NCBI GenBank assembly: GCA_036365455.1
Contig: JAWQUS010000007.1
Location: 19,360,001-19,424,000, forward strand
DNA length: 64,000 nt
From: Macrosoma leucophasiata
Lineage: Eukaryota > Arthropoda > Insecta > Lepidoptera > Hedylidae
Direction: 5' to 3'
The notes under the pieces: model-generated
The model's database searches: none
The model's input: only the letters and a program-made list of their open reading frames with translations
Told to the model about the DNA's origin: nothing
In this document: in pieces, positions 44,146-55,665 of the stretch
Numbering within the stretch: position 1 is the first letter of the stretch
Layout: every line of letters starts with the position of its first letter
Program-made: the position numbers and the translations under genes

Positions 44146-44419
44146 AGCTCCAGTGACGGAGCTCGCAGGCGTAGGCACCACCGCATAAAATAGGGCTAAA
44201 TGGTAGTGTTCAACACATCAGCACTGTCGTGTTCCGGTCAGGTGGTAATGTACAACCGTGTTATTTCCGGCACAGAGGCATAACACCTTAGGCCACAGGA
44301 GTGGTAACGCATCTGGATTTTGACCTTGGTCTTTGTGTGGGTGTCTATAGGGTGCAGTCATCACTTAACATCGATGTGAGCTGCATGCTTGTTTGCCACT
44401 TCCATAACATTAAAAAAAA
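44146..44419 (+). mobile_element. element A copy, first bases lost
   Basis: Starts at AGCTCCAGTGACGGAGCTCG without the GGTGGTAG, and ends with an A-tail. About 25 bp around the CATTACCTAA block are missing. Confidence 0.8.
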
Positions 44420-45670
44420 TCAGCAAAGAGTTTAACCGAAATTAGCTTATATTATTGTTTATGTCCAATTCTTTTTCCTAGGGTATGAATTAATCATTAG
44501 CATACAGTTATGTTTTAAGTGCTATAAATTTAATATTAAATTTAATTTGTAAGGTCCACTGCAAACAATCTAGGGAAGGTGGACCAGTCGTGGCTATAAG
44601 CAATCGTGGCACATGAGATCACGTTTGAGTTTGAGTTATGCTGAAATTAATTCCTAGAACCCCTCAATATAAACACTGACGTATACTAAAGTGAATAAGT
44701 TGACTACAAATTTATTTCTTGAAGCAACGTTTTGCCTGATGGTTATTGTTTGTTAATCATCTCGTATAGCCACGGTATTGTTACGAAAATGCTTAAAATG
44801 TCAATCAGAGATTATAAGAAATCCCTAATTTTCCACCTTGTCCTTCCAAGACTGTTTATGACAAGAAAAAAGGACACCATCTAAAGCAATATCAACGAAC
44901 GATTGAGACAGGTGACACTTTCGTGTCATGCGCCGAGTCTTTTAGATCACAAAGAATACATTCCTTAAATCAATGCACAGTCGACTTGCAACAATACAAT
45001 TTTCGGTCGCCTTTGTAGACGCCATTATCTTTGGCCACGTGGGACAGGTGGTGAGCACGCGCACATCTGCCCGCGCTCTGTCGGCTTGCGCAAGATTTTA
45101 ATCGGTTTTTTCCTTCAAAACGATGACAGTTCGTAAATATTTCGCGCCGATGCCGTGACCTCCCGCGGAACAACACCTGGATGTTTTTTTGTCCTATTTC
45201 GCATCTCAAAATTTAAGATTATACCCTATCTTTGTATTCGGCAACGATATTAAATTGTATCCATTTAAAAATCATTAAGTCTGTCCAAATCTGTGAAAAT
45301 ATATCATTTTATGATAAAACTATAGTGTTTATTCAACGATAAAATAAACGTCTAATTGCTACCATGAATTACTACCACTAATTTATACCATGCTCTACTA
45401 AGATAATAATATAAGGCCCTAAACATAAATGAAAATTATGTATGCATTTATGTAACAAAAGATGAAAACTCTATGAAAAGGAGGGCGTGCCAATACGTTT
45501 GAAGATGCCAATGATGTCCAATTTTGATGCACATGTTTATTTACTACATTATTCACTTATATCATCAGTGAAGATAAACTGTATGCATATTAACTTTTAT
45601 TGTAACATAAATAAATAAAAATTACATATTTAACCCCTTCTTTCTCTTAATTAACTAGAAAATATCGAAG
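44420..45670. other. unique DNA without a gene
   Basis: 45000-45180 is GC-richer. A 79-codon minus-strand frame (44970-45209) is Arg-, His- and Cys-rich but not recognisable. Confidence 0.4.
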
Positions 45671-45721
45671 TAACGCATCTGCATTTTGACCTTGGTCTTT
45701 GTGAGGGTGTCTGTAGGCTAC
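45671..45721 (+). mobile_element. element A fragment, mirror of the next copy
   Basis: GCATCTGCATTTTGACCTTG then GAGGGTGTCTGTAGGCTACAG. The next copy, on the other strand, has the same private changes (GAGGG, CTGTAGG, CTACAG), so both derive from one copy. Confidence 0.75.
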
Positions 45722-45748
45722 AGTACCTAACACACTCTGTTAGGTACT
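45722..45748. repeat. perfect palindrome at an inversion junction
   Basis: AGTACCTAACA - CACTC - TGTTAGGTACT: 11-bp arms, 5-base loop. It joins the plus-strand fragment to the A-tail of the minus-strand copy. Confidence 0.95.
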
Positions 45749-46030
45749 TTTTTTATGAAATGGAAGTGGCAAACAAGGATGCAGTTCACATTGATGTTAA
45801 GTGATGACTGTAGCCTACAGACACCCTCACAAAGACCAAGGTCAAAATGCAGATGCGTTACCACTCCTGAGGCCTAAGGTGTTATGCCTCTATGCCGGAA
45901 ATTACAGGGCCGTACATTACCACCTGACCGGAACACGATAGTGCTGAACACTACGATTTAGCGGCAAGTATATCAGGTAACTCGGTGGTGCCTACGCCCA
46001 CGAGCTCCGTCACTGGTGCTCTACCACCAG
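45748..46030 (-). mobile_element. element A copy, complete
   Basis: From the T-run to CTCTACCACCAG. Full middle; private variants shared with 45671-45721. Confidence 0.85.
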
Positions 46031-46134
46031 TGAAAACTTAAGTAAGAAAAAGTACTTGTATGTGCTTTACAATACCATAGCGTTTAATCGTTACATCAAG
46101 CGAAAACCTGTAATATGAAATCTGAATGCATACC

Positions 46135-46345
46135 TCGAATACGGTATACGTGACAGCAATGTAACCCCATTAGAATAGATACGCGCCGCGAATACGTGGT
46201 TGCTATTGCCTCGCGTCACACAATGAGGCACAAATGCGCCACTACAGAACGATTACCGTCTCGCCCTATGAGAGGCATTGCGCGGGTTTGCGAATAACTT
46301 TATTAATATACTTACTTGATACTTTATGCTTAATTATTACTTAGG
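46135..46345 (+). repeat. local duplication, copy 1
   Basis: About 210 bp including GCAATGTAACCCCATTAGAA and GCGCCGCGAATACGTGGTTG, repeated 551 bp downstream in the same orientation. Confidence 0.9.
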
Positions 46346-46499
46346 ACGAAATGATATCTAAGAGTTAGCTCCAATGCATGCCACTAGAAGAGAGATAGAA
46401 TAGAATTATATTAAAGGGTCAACCTTTTGAAAATCATCAGTCTAATGAAAAAGAACTGCCATGTTAAAAGTACAATTATAACAAATTAAATATTGACTT

Positions 46500-46612
46500 C
46501 ATTTGCATTTTGACGTCTGGTCATTGTGTGGGTGTCTATAGGCTGCAGTTATCACTTAACATCAATGTGAACTGCATGCTTGTTTGCCACTTCCATTACA
46601 TAAAAAAAAAAT
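46500..46612 (+). mobile_element. element A 3' fragment
   Basis: From TTTGCATTTTGACGTCTGG to the A-tail. It lies between the two copies of the local duplication. Confidence 0.75.
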
Positions 46613-46685
46613 TGAGCGAAAATGTTAATTTCACAATTCACATGTTTCACTCCTACTATTCCACCAATTTTACTATATCAAAGAA

Positions 46686-46910
46686 TCGTATGAATACGAT
46701 ATAGGTACGTGAGAGCAATGTAACCCCATTAGAATAGGTACGCGCCGCGAATACGTGGTTGCTATTGCCTCGCGTCAGTCGCGTCACACAATGAGTCACA
46801 AATGCGCCACTACAGAACGATTACCGTCTCGCCCTATAAGAGGCATTCCGCGAGTTTGTGAATAACTTTATTAATACACTTGATACTTTATGCCTAATTA
46901 TTAATTATGT
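46686..46910 (+). repeat. local duplication, copy 2
   Basis: Matches 46135-46345 with few changes and a 10-bp duplication GTCGCGTCAC near 46780. Confidence 0.9.
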
Positions 46911-46934
46911 TGAACATTTTAGGTTATTACAAAA

Positions 46935-47120
46935 TAAAATACGCTTACACTCACAGCTTTACGCTAGGAATAAACTTGTGTCGTGGGTAGTGTTATATAC
47001 ACACGACACATACACAAACACCCAGACCAAATATATGCAGGCCATACAAATATTTATCCAGGCACGGGGATCGAACCCGTGAGCCACGGTTGTCAGACAC
47101 CACTGGACCAAATGTCTTGT
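46935..47120 (-). mobile_element. tRNA-derived SINE (element B), best B box
   Basis: On the minus strand GGGTTCGATCCCCGTGCC (B box, about 47061-47079) is a full match to the consensus GGTTCGANNCC. The body and the end block TTTATTCCTAGCGTAAAGC follow. The A box is diverged (TTTGGTCCAGTGGTG region at 47095-47110). Confidence 0.8.
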
Positions 47121-47153
47121 CTTTCATTTCTTTTTAAGTGGTTGAGTGTAGTC

Positions 47154-47413
47154 TAGTGTTTCCCAGACATTGTTCTGCCGCGGCCCGGTAATTTTCACAA
47201 TTTTCAATTTTCGTGACTGACTTAATATTTTCTACGAAATTCAAACGAAAGTTGGTTCTATTAGATAAAATGATAACCACGTATTCAGAATATTTACGAT
47301 GCGTCGAACGATAGCAGGATATATTTTTTTAAACCAGGTGGGAATGTTGCGGCCCGGTATTTTTATTTTGATAGCCCGGTACCGGGTTGCGACCTGGCAA
47401 ATGAGAAACGCTG
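47154..47413. mobile_element. hAT-like MITE
   Basis: Ends TAGTGTTTCCCAGA and (inverted) CAGCGTTTCTCA, with further inner pairing of GCCGCGGCCCGGTA and TACCGGGTTGCGACC. hAT elements often have CAGNG-TTTCTCA ends. No transposase frame. The 8-bp flanks match only partly. Confidence 0.55.
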
Positions 47414-48594
47414 GCTTGCCTATTTCTACTAGGATATCTAAACAAAGCAAAATACAACAACGAATGATATGCTAGTATCATGAACGATTGTTGAATAGAG
47501 TGTTTTAAAAAAAACTAAAGCTATTTACTACTTTTGAAGATATATCGCCAGTTTTTCTAACGCTTGTAAAAGTAAATAATAACTAACCAATTATCAAATC
47601 TCTCGTCAAGTGTGAATTGGGTTTCTTTTATGTCAAAGGATTGACAGTGATGGAAAGTGGTCACCGTCGCCTATGAACATTTGCAACACCAGGGAAGTCG
47701 CCAACGCGCTGCCAGCCCTGAAGGGTTGTTTGAAATGCAAATAATAATCACTTGAATTTTATGAACCGATTATTTAGCAGCAACGGTAGTCGGCTAGAGA
47801 GAATGCGACATATTAAGTCCGCGTCATGTAATTTTTTTGTCTATAAATATATAAATAATACAACATTTTAAATCTCTTGTTAAATGTATGTCAATTTTAC
47901 CGTAATATTTTATTGACAAAAGTAAAAAGAAGAAAAAAGTTACTACTTACTACTTTTGGAGACCTATAAGATATATCTTAATACCTACCTAATATCATGA
48001 CTAAAGAATTAAAAAGTAATATAAAAATTCCACAGATCAAAACCATTCACCCTATCTTCATATACTCCTGTTTGTGAGGTGCGTATAAGTGGTTCCGTGG
48101 AAATATTTCAAATCAGAGCGGGCTACACAGGCAATAACCGATTGACGTGACACGCATGCCACCCGTGTGTAGACTGCTTAATGTGGACCTGAAAGCCCCG
48201 CGTTTTGGGCCTTTCACCCCGTTTTATTAGGTCTATGTTTTGCAAAATAAAATACGTGACGCAAATACATGTATTTCATTACATTTTAATCTGTAAGTGC
48301 TTTCAAAACTATATCGTACAGGTATTGTAATTGTCGCACAATGTTTAAGACTCCAAATACATAGTTTACAAAATAGAGACCGTCGAACAAAAATGAAAAA
48401 AAAGCCGCCATGTGCAAACCATTGATATAAATATACTAAAGTACTGGACTGGACATTCCCCTTGATAGCATGGTTCCAGTTTTTCCAAAACGGAACAGGC
48501 TGTTTGTTCCCGGTGTCTACTCTAAATATTGACCTTATTGATTTTTCCTGATTTTATTGCTCGACTTTCTCCGCATAGATAAATTACAAAAGTA
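47414..48594. other. unique DNA without a gene
   Basis: AT-rich; 48060-48240 is GC-richer. Nothing is supported. Confidence 0.4.
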
Positions 48595-48720
48595 TAATCG
48601 TGCTAAATTACAACTTTCAGGTACTAATAGTCCACGAGCATAGCTGAGGTCAGACAGACGGACGAACATGAAGAAACTAGTAGGCTAGGGGTCCCCAAAA
48701 ATTCACAGATTATGCTCCGA
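48595..48720 (+). mobile_element. LINE-type tail with gacaga run
   Basis: CAACTTTCAGGTACTAATAG, CAGACAGACGGACGAACATG, AAGAAACTAG, in the order of 40500-40662. Confidence 0.5.
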
Positions 48721-48908
48721 AAACACTGTTTAGCTAGTAGAGTAGGAAAAACTCGACTTTTTCAAACATTGACACTTTAAGGCTTTATATCTTATGATCC
48801 CTTACACTGACATCACAAAACATCCTCACTTTGCGAGTAGAAGAGGTAGACTAACCTTATTATTTTTTCAGAATTTATTTTACTTTTCGACATGACTAAT
48901 ACATAATC

Positions 48909-48909
48909 T

Positions 48910-48943
<34 letters not shown>

Positions 48944-48945
48944 TT
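48909..48945. repeat. (TA)n microsatellite
   Basis: A run of TA dinucleotides, interrupted once near its start. Confidence 0.95.
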
Positions 48946-48999
48946 TATAAAATATACTCATACCAAATAAGGACTTCCTGATACTAAGACTCTCTGAGC

Positions 49000-49085
49000 T
49001 AAGTTGCAAACAGACGGACGGATGGCCGGCCGGACATGGCGAAACTATAAAGGTTCTTCGTAGTTCACGGTATCCTAAAAATTAC
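49000..49085 (+). mobile_element. LINE-type tail with gacgga run
   Basis: ACAGACGGACGGATGGCCGG, CGGACATGGCGAAACTATAA and a GGTATCCTAAAAA end (diverged from GGAACCCTAAAAA). Confidence 0.5.
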
Positions 49086-49219
49086 ACATCCATTGTTGAT
49101 AAAACATACCAACATTACAATACACATACATATCATTATCAATCGTAAAACCACCATATAAAATCACATTGACCCACATTGAGGAAACTAGATAAATAAA
49201 TGAGCCACTCGAAGAAAGT

Positions 49220-49760
49220 TATTCATCGCCAGGGTGTTAGAATCTCATTAGGGCAGCTTTCAGAATGCGCGCGGGCAATTCCACGAATGTACCGGCGAGC
49301 CAAATATCTGAAACCGCGGATCCCGAATGCCGAATACCGAAAAGCCAAATGGTCGGACCCCGCTCGGTGACATATTGGAATGTGACTCCATTTATCCCCG
49401 CTTCCTATTGGAATCCGGAGTGACGCGGCAAATTGGAAATTGCGGTTCCTATTTTTGGCGTTATTGATAATACCACTTGTAACACCGGCGCTGGAATTCC
49501 GAAATTCTGAATGGCAAGTAATATTCATTGTCATACGTTTTAAATCGCTCATTACACTACACTTTGTGACCGATGCGGAGATAAACGTCACAATGGCGAA
49601 TAGTGATTCGGCTCGGTCGACGGCCGGCGGCCCGTCATGCACGCATCGTACGTCAAAGCGTAGGCCCCGGTCAACCCTTGCGTGCGATATTAAATCACAT
49701 TTTGACAAGCGTACCGTGAAAAATTAATCGAGTGTCGTCGAGTGAGCGGGAGGTAGAAAA
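49220..49760. other. unique GC-richer island
   Basis: About 540 bp with balanced GC and many CpG sites. A 161-codon minus-strand frame (49223-49708) and a 95-codon plus-strand frame overlap it. Neither shows a domain, and overlap on opposite strands is what GC-rich DNA gives by chance. It could be a conserved regulatory element. Confidence 0.3.
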
Positions 49761-50117
49761 AATGAAAACATGATGGCATTTCGCTTGGTCCCCGGAGTCA
49801 GAAAGGTCAGACGGGCAGCGGATCGTGAAATGCCTTGCCCCGGACATCGGCCCGCTACGCCGCTCCGGGGGTTGCAAATACTCGCTTCGAAACAATATTA
49901 CTTATGTTCAAAAGAACCCGACATAGTAGCAACGCGGATTGCGATTTTAGCTGAATACAGATGCACTGTCTCTTGGTTTGTGTTTGAATTAAAATCTTAC
50001 TAGTTTTTGTAAGGAAAGTGTTTACGTTTCTTATCTACTGCTCTTATTAGGTACTTATAAGAAAAATTTGAAGTTTATTTTTTCATAGAATTATGAGTTA
50101 TACTATTTAATTTAATT
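49761..50117. other. unique DNA
   Basis: I see nothing to annotate. Confidence 0.4.
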
Positions 50118-50880
50118 GACTATGCTGATGTCTGCTTTTCGGATCATACCCAAGAACGTCTCAATAAACTGGATCGTATTCTAAACAACTTGCATTCGCT
50201 TCATTTTTGGCTTTCGCATGTACGATCACATTTCGCCTTTTCGTGCCAAGCTTAATTGGTTGCCTATACGGCAACGACGTTCTGTTAGAGTTCTCTGCTT
50301 ATTATTTATATATTAAACGATCCCAGTGCTCCTGATTACCTGAAATCCAATTTTAATTTTTTGGGCAACTCCCATAATCTTAGTCTTCGTTCTTCGGAAT
50401 CTCTTGCTCTCCGTCTTCCTTCCCATAAGAACGGTTTTATGGCCAATTCTTTCAGTGCTTCGGCAATAAAACTCTGAAATTCGCTGCCCGTGGACATTAG
50501 AAAAGCTTCCATTAAATTCACATTTAAAAGAAAGCGCCGAGACTACTATCTTAAGATGCTTTGAATGTTACTTTTTTTCAATTGTTATGATTCGTCATTG
50601 ATTACTTAGTCGTTAAATTTATGAAGACATATAATTATGTACATATTTATATATATTGTATTTATACATGTTAGCATATATATTATATATTTATTTACAT
50701 TATGTGTTAATTTGTTATGACTTTTACATTTTTGTATCCATTATGCATTCTGTATTCGTAATGCGCGACCAATTTCGACAACCTTAAGGTTGACTGGTAT
50801 AGAACGCCTCATGTAAATTAAATGTGCACGAAAGTTGAAATAAATATGTTATTTTATTTAAGTATTAAGCTTGCCAATAA
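50118..50880 (+). pseudogene. 3' end of a CR1/jockey-type LINE, decayed
   Basis: Pieces of a reverse transcriptase C-terminus appear in shifting frames: YADVCFSDHTQERLNKLDR, LNWLPIRQRR, SAPDYL, SLRSSESLALRLPSHKNGF, and (with a TGA for Trp) NSLPVDIRKASIKFTFKR. This order is typical for the C-terminal part of CR1- and jockey-related ORF2 proteins. A 3' untranslated part follows with GGTTGACTGGTATAGAA and TTGAAATAAATATGTTA, the end of a LINE I know from moths. At least one frameshift (between 50118 and 50248) and two stops break it. Confidence 0.8.
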
Positions 50881-50919
50881 CACCATCATGTGCTGTATTG
50901 AAAACAGTTGATACTCGTT

Positions 50920-50978
50920 AATTAGAAAAACAACCAAACAAGAGCAAGCGCAACTCTTCTTTGGTTGTTTTTCTAATT
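50920..50978. repeat. perfect 19-bp hairpin with an inner stem
   Basis: Arms AATTAGAAAAACAACCAAA (50920-50938) and its perfect reverse complement (50960-50978). Inside, after a C-C mismatch, AAGAG pairs with CTCTT, giving a stem of about 25 pairs and a 9-base loop. It starts about 40 bp after the LINE end. MITE or small-RNA precursor are both possible. Confidence 0.9.
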
Positions 50979-51339
50979 TGTAATCGAACAATACCTAGTC
51001 TCCACTCCATCCAAGACATCTAGTAATGAACAAAAACGATTTTCAAACAGGCAATCTTCGATAAAACTAAGTTTCAACAGTTCCAACATTAAAACAATGT
51101 CGACGAAAGTTATGCTATAAAATTGCAAATAATTCCGTAACGATAGCAATAACTAGAACAATAATTCACACCGCCATTACGTCTTATGATGAACGAGATT
51201 CTATAATGAGAAGGGTGCGTCCCTTGATAGTTACCATTAATACTTATCTAACACGGAATAATGTAATTAATCTGGCGCATACTATTTTATAACGTAATCG
51301 TGAGAATAACGCACTTGTTTGTGGATGTGGGGCGGGTGG

Positions 51340-52093
51340 ATAAAAAAATCGGCCAAGTGCGAGACGTCGTGACTCGCGCATTCAGGGTTCCTTACAAAAT
51401 AAAAGCACTATACATTGTTGTTACGAAATGTAAACTGTTTTAGGTAATGTTAACTGAAATGTATCGTGAGTAGTTAGTTACAACAAGATTTGATCAACCA
51501 CTTTGCAAATACATTTCATTACTATAAAAAAAAAAAATTAAAAACGTATTTATTCTCTCCACAATAACATTAACAGTACAACATTATGTTAATTGCAATA
51601 CAAAACATTCTGTCTAACTATTACATACATTTACTGTGATATAGCGTTGGATTTAGCTACTTAACAGAGTACATATTGCATCATACTTCATTTCATGATT
51701 CTAAGTTAAAAGTAAGTATTAGAATATTAATACTGTTTAAAGGTTTTGATATCGTCACAACTTTTAGAGAATCTAGATAATGTAAGGCTTACGTAACTAT
51801 TTAATATTAATATTTTCAACTTTTTACCTCCACGCGTTCTCAATTTTTTTTTGTCATGGATTGGCAAACAAGCTTTCAGTTCACATTGATGGTAAGTAAT
51901 AGTGTAGCCTATAAACATCAACATGAAATCAAATATTTCCAATGTAGATGCGTTGCCACTCCTGAGGTCTAAGGTATTCTGTCCTGGAAATTACAAAGCC
52001 GAACGGATCTTGGTAGACAGATAGACGGACAATCACGTTATCCTTCCTACCAATAAGGATCACTTTTTTAGATGTCCGGAACCCTAAAAACAA
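51340..52093 (+). mobile_element. repeat starting ATCGGCCAAGTGCGAG, interrupted by element A
   Basis: It opens AAATCGGCCAAGTGCGAGAC and TCGCGCATTCAGGGTTCC, and closes ATAGACGGACAATCACG then GTCCGGAACCCTAAAAA. Both ends are those of a common moth repeat. Element A (51846-52003) lies inside. The AT-rich part between them is too diverged to judge. Confidence 0.5.
51846..52003 (-). mobile_element. element A fragment
   Basis: T-run, GGCAAACAAGCTTTCAGTTC, then the GCGTTGCCACTCCTGAGGTC block; it stops at GGAAATTACAAAGCC. Head absent. Confidence 0.7.
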
Positions 52094-52428
52094 GAAGATT
52101 TTCAGCTGATATTAGTTTGAATCCCCGTCGATCCATCATCGACGTCAGATTAATATTTTGATGTATGCTAGGTCCGCAGTGTGAAAAGAAATTATTCCCT
52201 GTTTATTTATATGCGTCTAAATATACACCAACTTTGGTATTTTGAGTTATTTTTATTACAAACGTATACCGTCGTGCTTATAAATAATGTACAATGAAAA
52301 TAAAATATCAAGATTGAAACTTTTTTGTTACAAGAATAATGCGACCGGAAAGTCTGGTAAATACAATTAGTATCTACCGGAGGAATTGAAACATAATAAC
52401 AGAAGAAACATATTTACTACTAGCTGTT
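52094..52428. other. unique DNA without a gene
   Basis: I see nothing to annotate. Confidence 0.4.
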
Positions 52429-52604
52429 GCCCGCGGCTTCGCCCGCGTGGATGTCGTTTTATAAATAACTAAGTAGCCTATGTTCTTTCTCAAAGTCAGC
52501 TCTATATCTGTACCAAATTTCATTAAAATCGGTTCAGTCGTTTGGACGTGAAAAGGTAACAGACAGACAGACAGAGTTACTTTCGCATTTATAATATTAG
52601 TAGG
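52429..52604 (+). mobile_element. RTE-type 3' end, left member of an inverted pair
   Basis: TAGCTGTTGCCCGCGGCTTC, CGCCCGCGTGGATG, then CAAATTTCATTAAAATCGGT, a (CAGA)n run and TTCGCATTTATAATATTAGT. This is a standard RTE-type end in Lepidoptera. Confidence 0.7.
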
Positions 52605-52664
52605 GAAGCAGGGATTTATATTTCAATCCACATGTGAGAAAATTTACGCATGTCAATTTAGATG

Positions 52665-52803
52665 TAGCTTAAGAGAATGTCCAAACAACTGAACCGATTT
52701 TATTGAAATTTGGTACAGAGATAGAGTTGACTTTGAGAAAGAACATAGGCTTCTTTTTAAACCACATCCACGCGGGCGAACTAACCCGCGGGCAACAGCT
52801 AGT
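52665..52803 (-). mobile_element. RTE-type 3' end, right member of an inverted pair
   Basis: Reverse complement of 52429-52560: AACTGAACCGATTTTATTG to CGCGGGCAACAGCTAGTA. The 3' part (CAGA run) is missing. Confidence 0.7.
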
Positions 52804-53152
52804 AATAAGCCCTTGATACGTCCCACTGCTGGGCACGAGTCTCTCCCCTTCTTGGGAGGAGGCCTGGAGCTTTCTCCACCACAATACTCCAATGCGGGTT
52901 GGTGACGATACGGGTTAGTGGGCAACCCGTTATCGGATGTTTTCAAACCGCCTATAAGGTCTCCGACAAGGTTTAACGACTGCCATCTATCGATAGCAAC
53001 CGGGACCGACGGCTTAACGTGCCCTCCGAAGCACGAAAAACGCGCATTTTAATTTGTCACTAGCGGTCACCCATCACACACCCGACCGCGCCCGTATCGG
53101 TTAACCGAGTAGATCTCTTCCGATCTACACCAGCCGCTGGGCCATGCGCGAT
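52800..53152 (-). mobile_element. SINE with a 5S rRNA-derived head (element C), copy 2
   Basis: Minus strand from 53152: GCGCATGGCCCAGCGGCTGG, GATCGGAAGAGATCTACTCG, GGGCGCGGTC, then GATGGGTGACCGC (53075-53063, box C). The body matches copy 1 from ACGTTAAGCCGTC to CCCAGCAGTGGGACGTATCA. The tail lies against the RTE fragment at 52803 and has lost the ATT run. Confidence 0.75.
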
Positions 53153-55009
53153 TGATATATGTATGTTACATAATAATATGAAATACTTAAATATGGGTAG
53201 GTATCATATGTTCTTACAAACATATAATGTTAATAAACCGAATATACCATAATTAAATCCTCTAGAATTATGCTGAATGACTAAATGATATAATTTCATG
53301 TAAAAGAAGAAAATATAATGTATACACCGAAGTATACCATATATTATACCCACTAAGACTAAGTTCTTACACCTAATAGATTTTTCGATAATTATTAACA
53401 GTTTTTCTACTTAAAATAGGTATCATCGCCGTTGTGTTTGTATGAGATATACTACCACAAATTATTTCTGCGTATCTTACGAATAGCCTAAACTAAAGCT
53501 TCACAGACAACATTAATTAGTAGCAATATCAATTACAATACCACCGCAGTAACGGTGTGGGTTACATGATTAGTATGATTACGCACCACGCGCCGGTTTC
53601 CACTCAAACGACCACATAACAATAACAGACACTAATAAAGGTCCCAATCCTTTCAATCGTGCCTAATATTGTATATTCTAATTGGCATTAAAATTCGTAA
53701 AGAACTGAGGTAACCCCCAAACAAGGGCTTATCATCACATCAGTGCACTAAGCTCGCCCGCCGCCGCATCCCTCGTAGCTAATGAATATAATACGTAGCC
53801 CCCAGGTATCGTAACACGACTACTTGGAAACGAACGCTATCATTACGATACAATGTAAGTTGCATTTCAAAACTAACTGGAGTAACTTGCAAAAGCAGAA
53901 CTATTTAAAAAAGTAATATTAGTTTGAAACTGCTTTCGCATACATGCATTTTAATTAACGTGTAAATTGAAAAACTTGGCTCTACATGAGATTTGATAAC
54001 TTGACAGTGCAAGCCATGTATTATAATCTTGGCTTGGAAACATTTTATTTATAATAAAATGTTTTCGGTGGGATTTCATTCGTTTTGTAAGTTACTTTTA
54101 TTATTTTCAAAATCCTATACTGATTCATTTTTTTTTCATCTGTAATCAATAAAATGTCTGTATTTGTATAACATGCCGGTCTCTAGGATGACGTTAAGTT
54201 TGTATTGTAAACAAATTTTCATCAAAAATATAAAGGAAGATGGGCGATTTACGAAAAATCCTGAAGTCTGTATTTATTATTTAAAACAATGAACCTATAT
54301 CAATTTTCAGATTCGTAAAAATTTCATGATGTTTCATATAAACTTCCATCTCCTTATTTACGGGTTTGAAATAGGATTTTTTTATGTTTGTGTACTAATA
54401 CTAGCATACAAATAAAAGTTCAACTTAATAGAACTTTGGCAAGTAAGTACCTTATGAATTTTGGTGATAATAATAATCATCAGTGAGTGATAATTACACG
54501 ATCAAAAAAAAATATTTGGTAAATCTACTATTGACATCATATCCAGAGAACTTTGTTAATCTGGTATTATCCAAACCTAAGTTTGCTTCAAAAAAATTGG
54601 GAAAGGTTTCGAGAAAACGTAGGTAGTGCCCTTGCGCTTCGGTTGGCTCGTCTTGCCCCCCAGATTAAATTAAATTATATAGTGGAATATGTCTAAAATA
54701 TCCCCTTTATGAATTGAACCACGAGCGATGGCTCCGTAGCGGTCTTGTTACACGATTTTATTGTACTGCCCGAACCGAATTGACGTAATCTTGATAATTG
54801 CTGTGTTTGCGGTGTACTCGCTCGTCCGCGAGAGTTTCGTAGCAACCCATACACATGGAGGTTTGTGATACCAGTCTGTTTTGTTTACATACACTTTATA
54901 TACACGCTGAAACTATTACAGTTGTTTTCCCACAGCAAAATGATTTTATCTTGGTGGATACAATTGACCTATAACATAATTTTGATTGGTTAATATCTTT
55001 TGCAGGCGA
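53153..55009. other. unique DNA without a gene
   Basis: AT-rich with GC-richer patches at 53700-53830 and 54600-54860. No gene, RNA or repeat is supported. Confidence 0.4.
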
Positions 55010-55180
55010 CTTTGTCATCGTGGAATTTGTAACAAAATAGGGGCTGATTTTTGAAAAAGAAGTAACCCATATTCTTCCTTGGATCTTGAACTATCTCTAT
55101 TCCAAATTTTATTAAAATAGGATCAGCTGTTTTGACTTGAAATTTTTGCATTTATATTAATTGCAGAGATAGAAAGGGAA
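55010..55180 (+). mobile_element. RTE-type 3' end, diverged
   Basis: TTGAACTATCTCTATTCCAA, ATTTTATTAAAATAGGATCA and GCATTTATATTAATTGCAGA follow the RTE pattern of 52429-52604 with many changes. Confidence 0.5.
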
Positions 55181-55254
55181 GTAGGTATAAAAAGGATTTC
55201 ATAAAGTTCGTGTACTTATTTTGCTTTGAACATTTATGAATAAATTTATAAAAC

Positions 55255-55545
55255 ACATTTATTGATTTATTTATTTATTAGTCACACCAACAAAGTAATC
55301 ACTGTTATAAGCAAAATACAAGAAAAAGCACATCGGATACTTGGTAAGTGACACCTCAATTACAGGTGTAAACATCATTCTACTGAAAAATAATTGTGAG
55401 TATATACAGATTAAAAAAACATAAACAAAAATATAAACTAATAAAATCTCACTATATCTATGTTTGCATCGGTCAATTAAATATGATTATAATTAATACA
55501 TAAAGCACATGGCACACAGTAAGAGTCATGTTTCGTCTGGTGAAT
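55255..55545 (-). mobile_element. LINE 3' untranslated end with an AAAT tail
   Basis: TTTATTGATTTATTTATTTA then TTAGTCACACCAAC is the reverse complement of the end at 7170-7205. The body extends an unknown length. Confidence 0.45.
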
Positions 55546-55574
55546 AACTATATTTTACTCTCCTAGTTGATGAT

Positions 55575-55665
55575 TTCTTGCCACCCCAGAGACCTAAGTT
55601 GTTATGTCTCTGTGATAGTTATTATCATTGTTGGTAGATAGAACTAATGCAATGGTGCCTACGCG
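55575..55665 (-). mobile_element. element A fragment, old
   Basis: TTGCCACCCCAGAGACCTAA, GTTATGTCTCTGTGATAGTT and AATGGTGCCTACGC keep the order of element A with large gaps. Confidence 0.45.

Noticed and set aside
49223..49708. 161-codon minus-strand frame
   Set aside because: It lies in a GC-richer island with an overlapping plus-strand frame, shows no domain, signal or biased composition, and has no splice context I can support.
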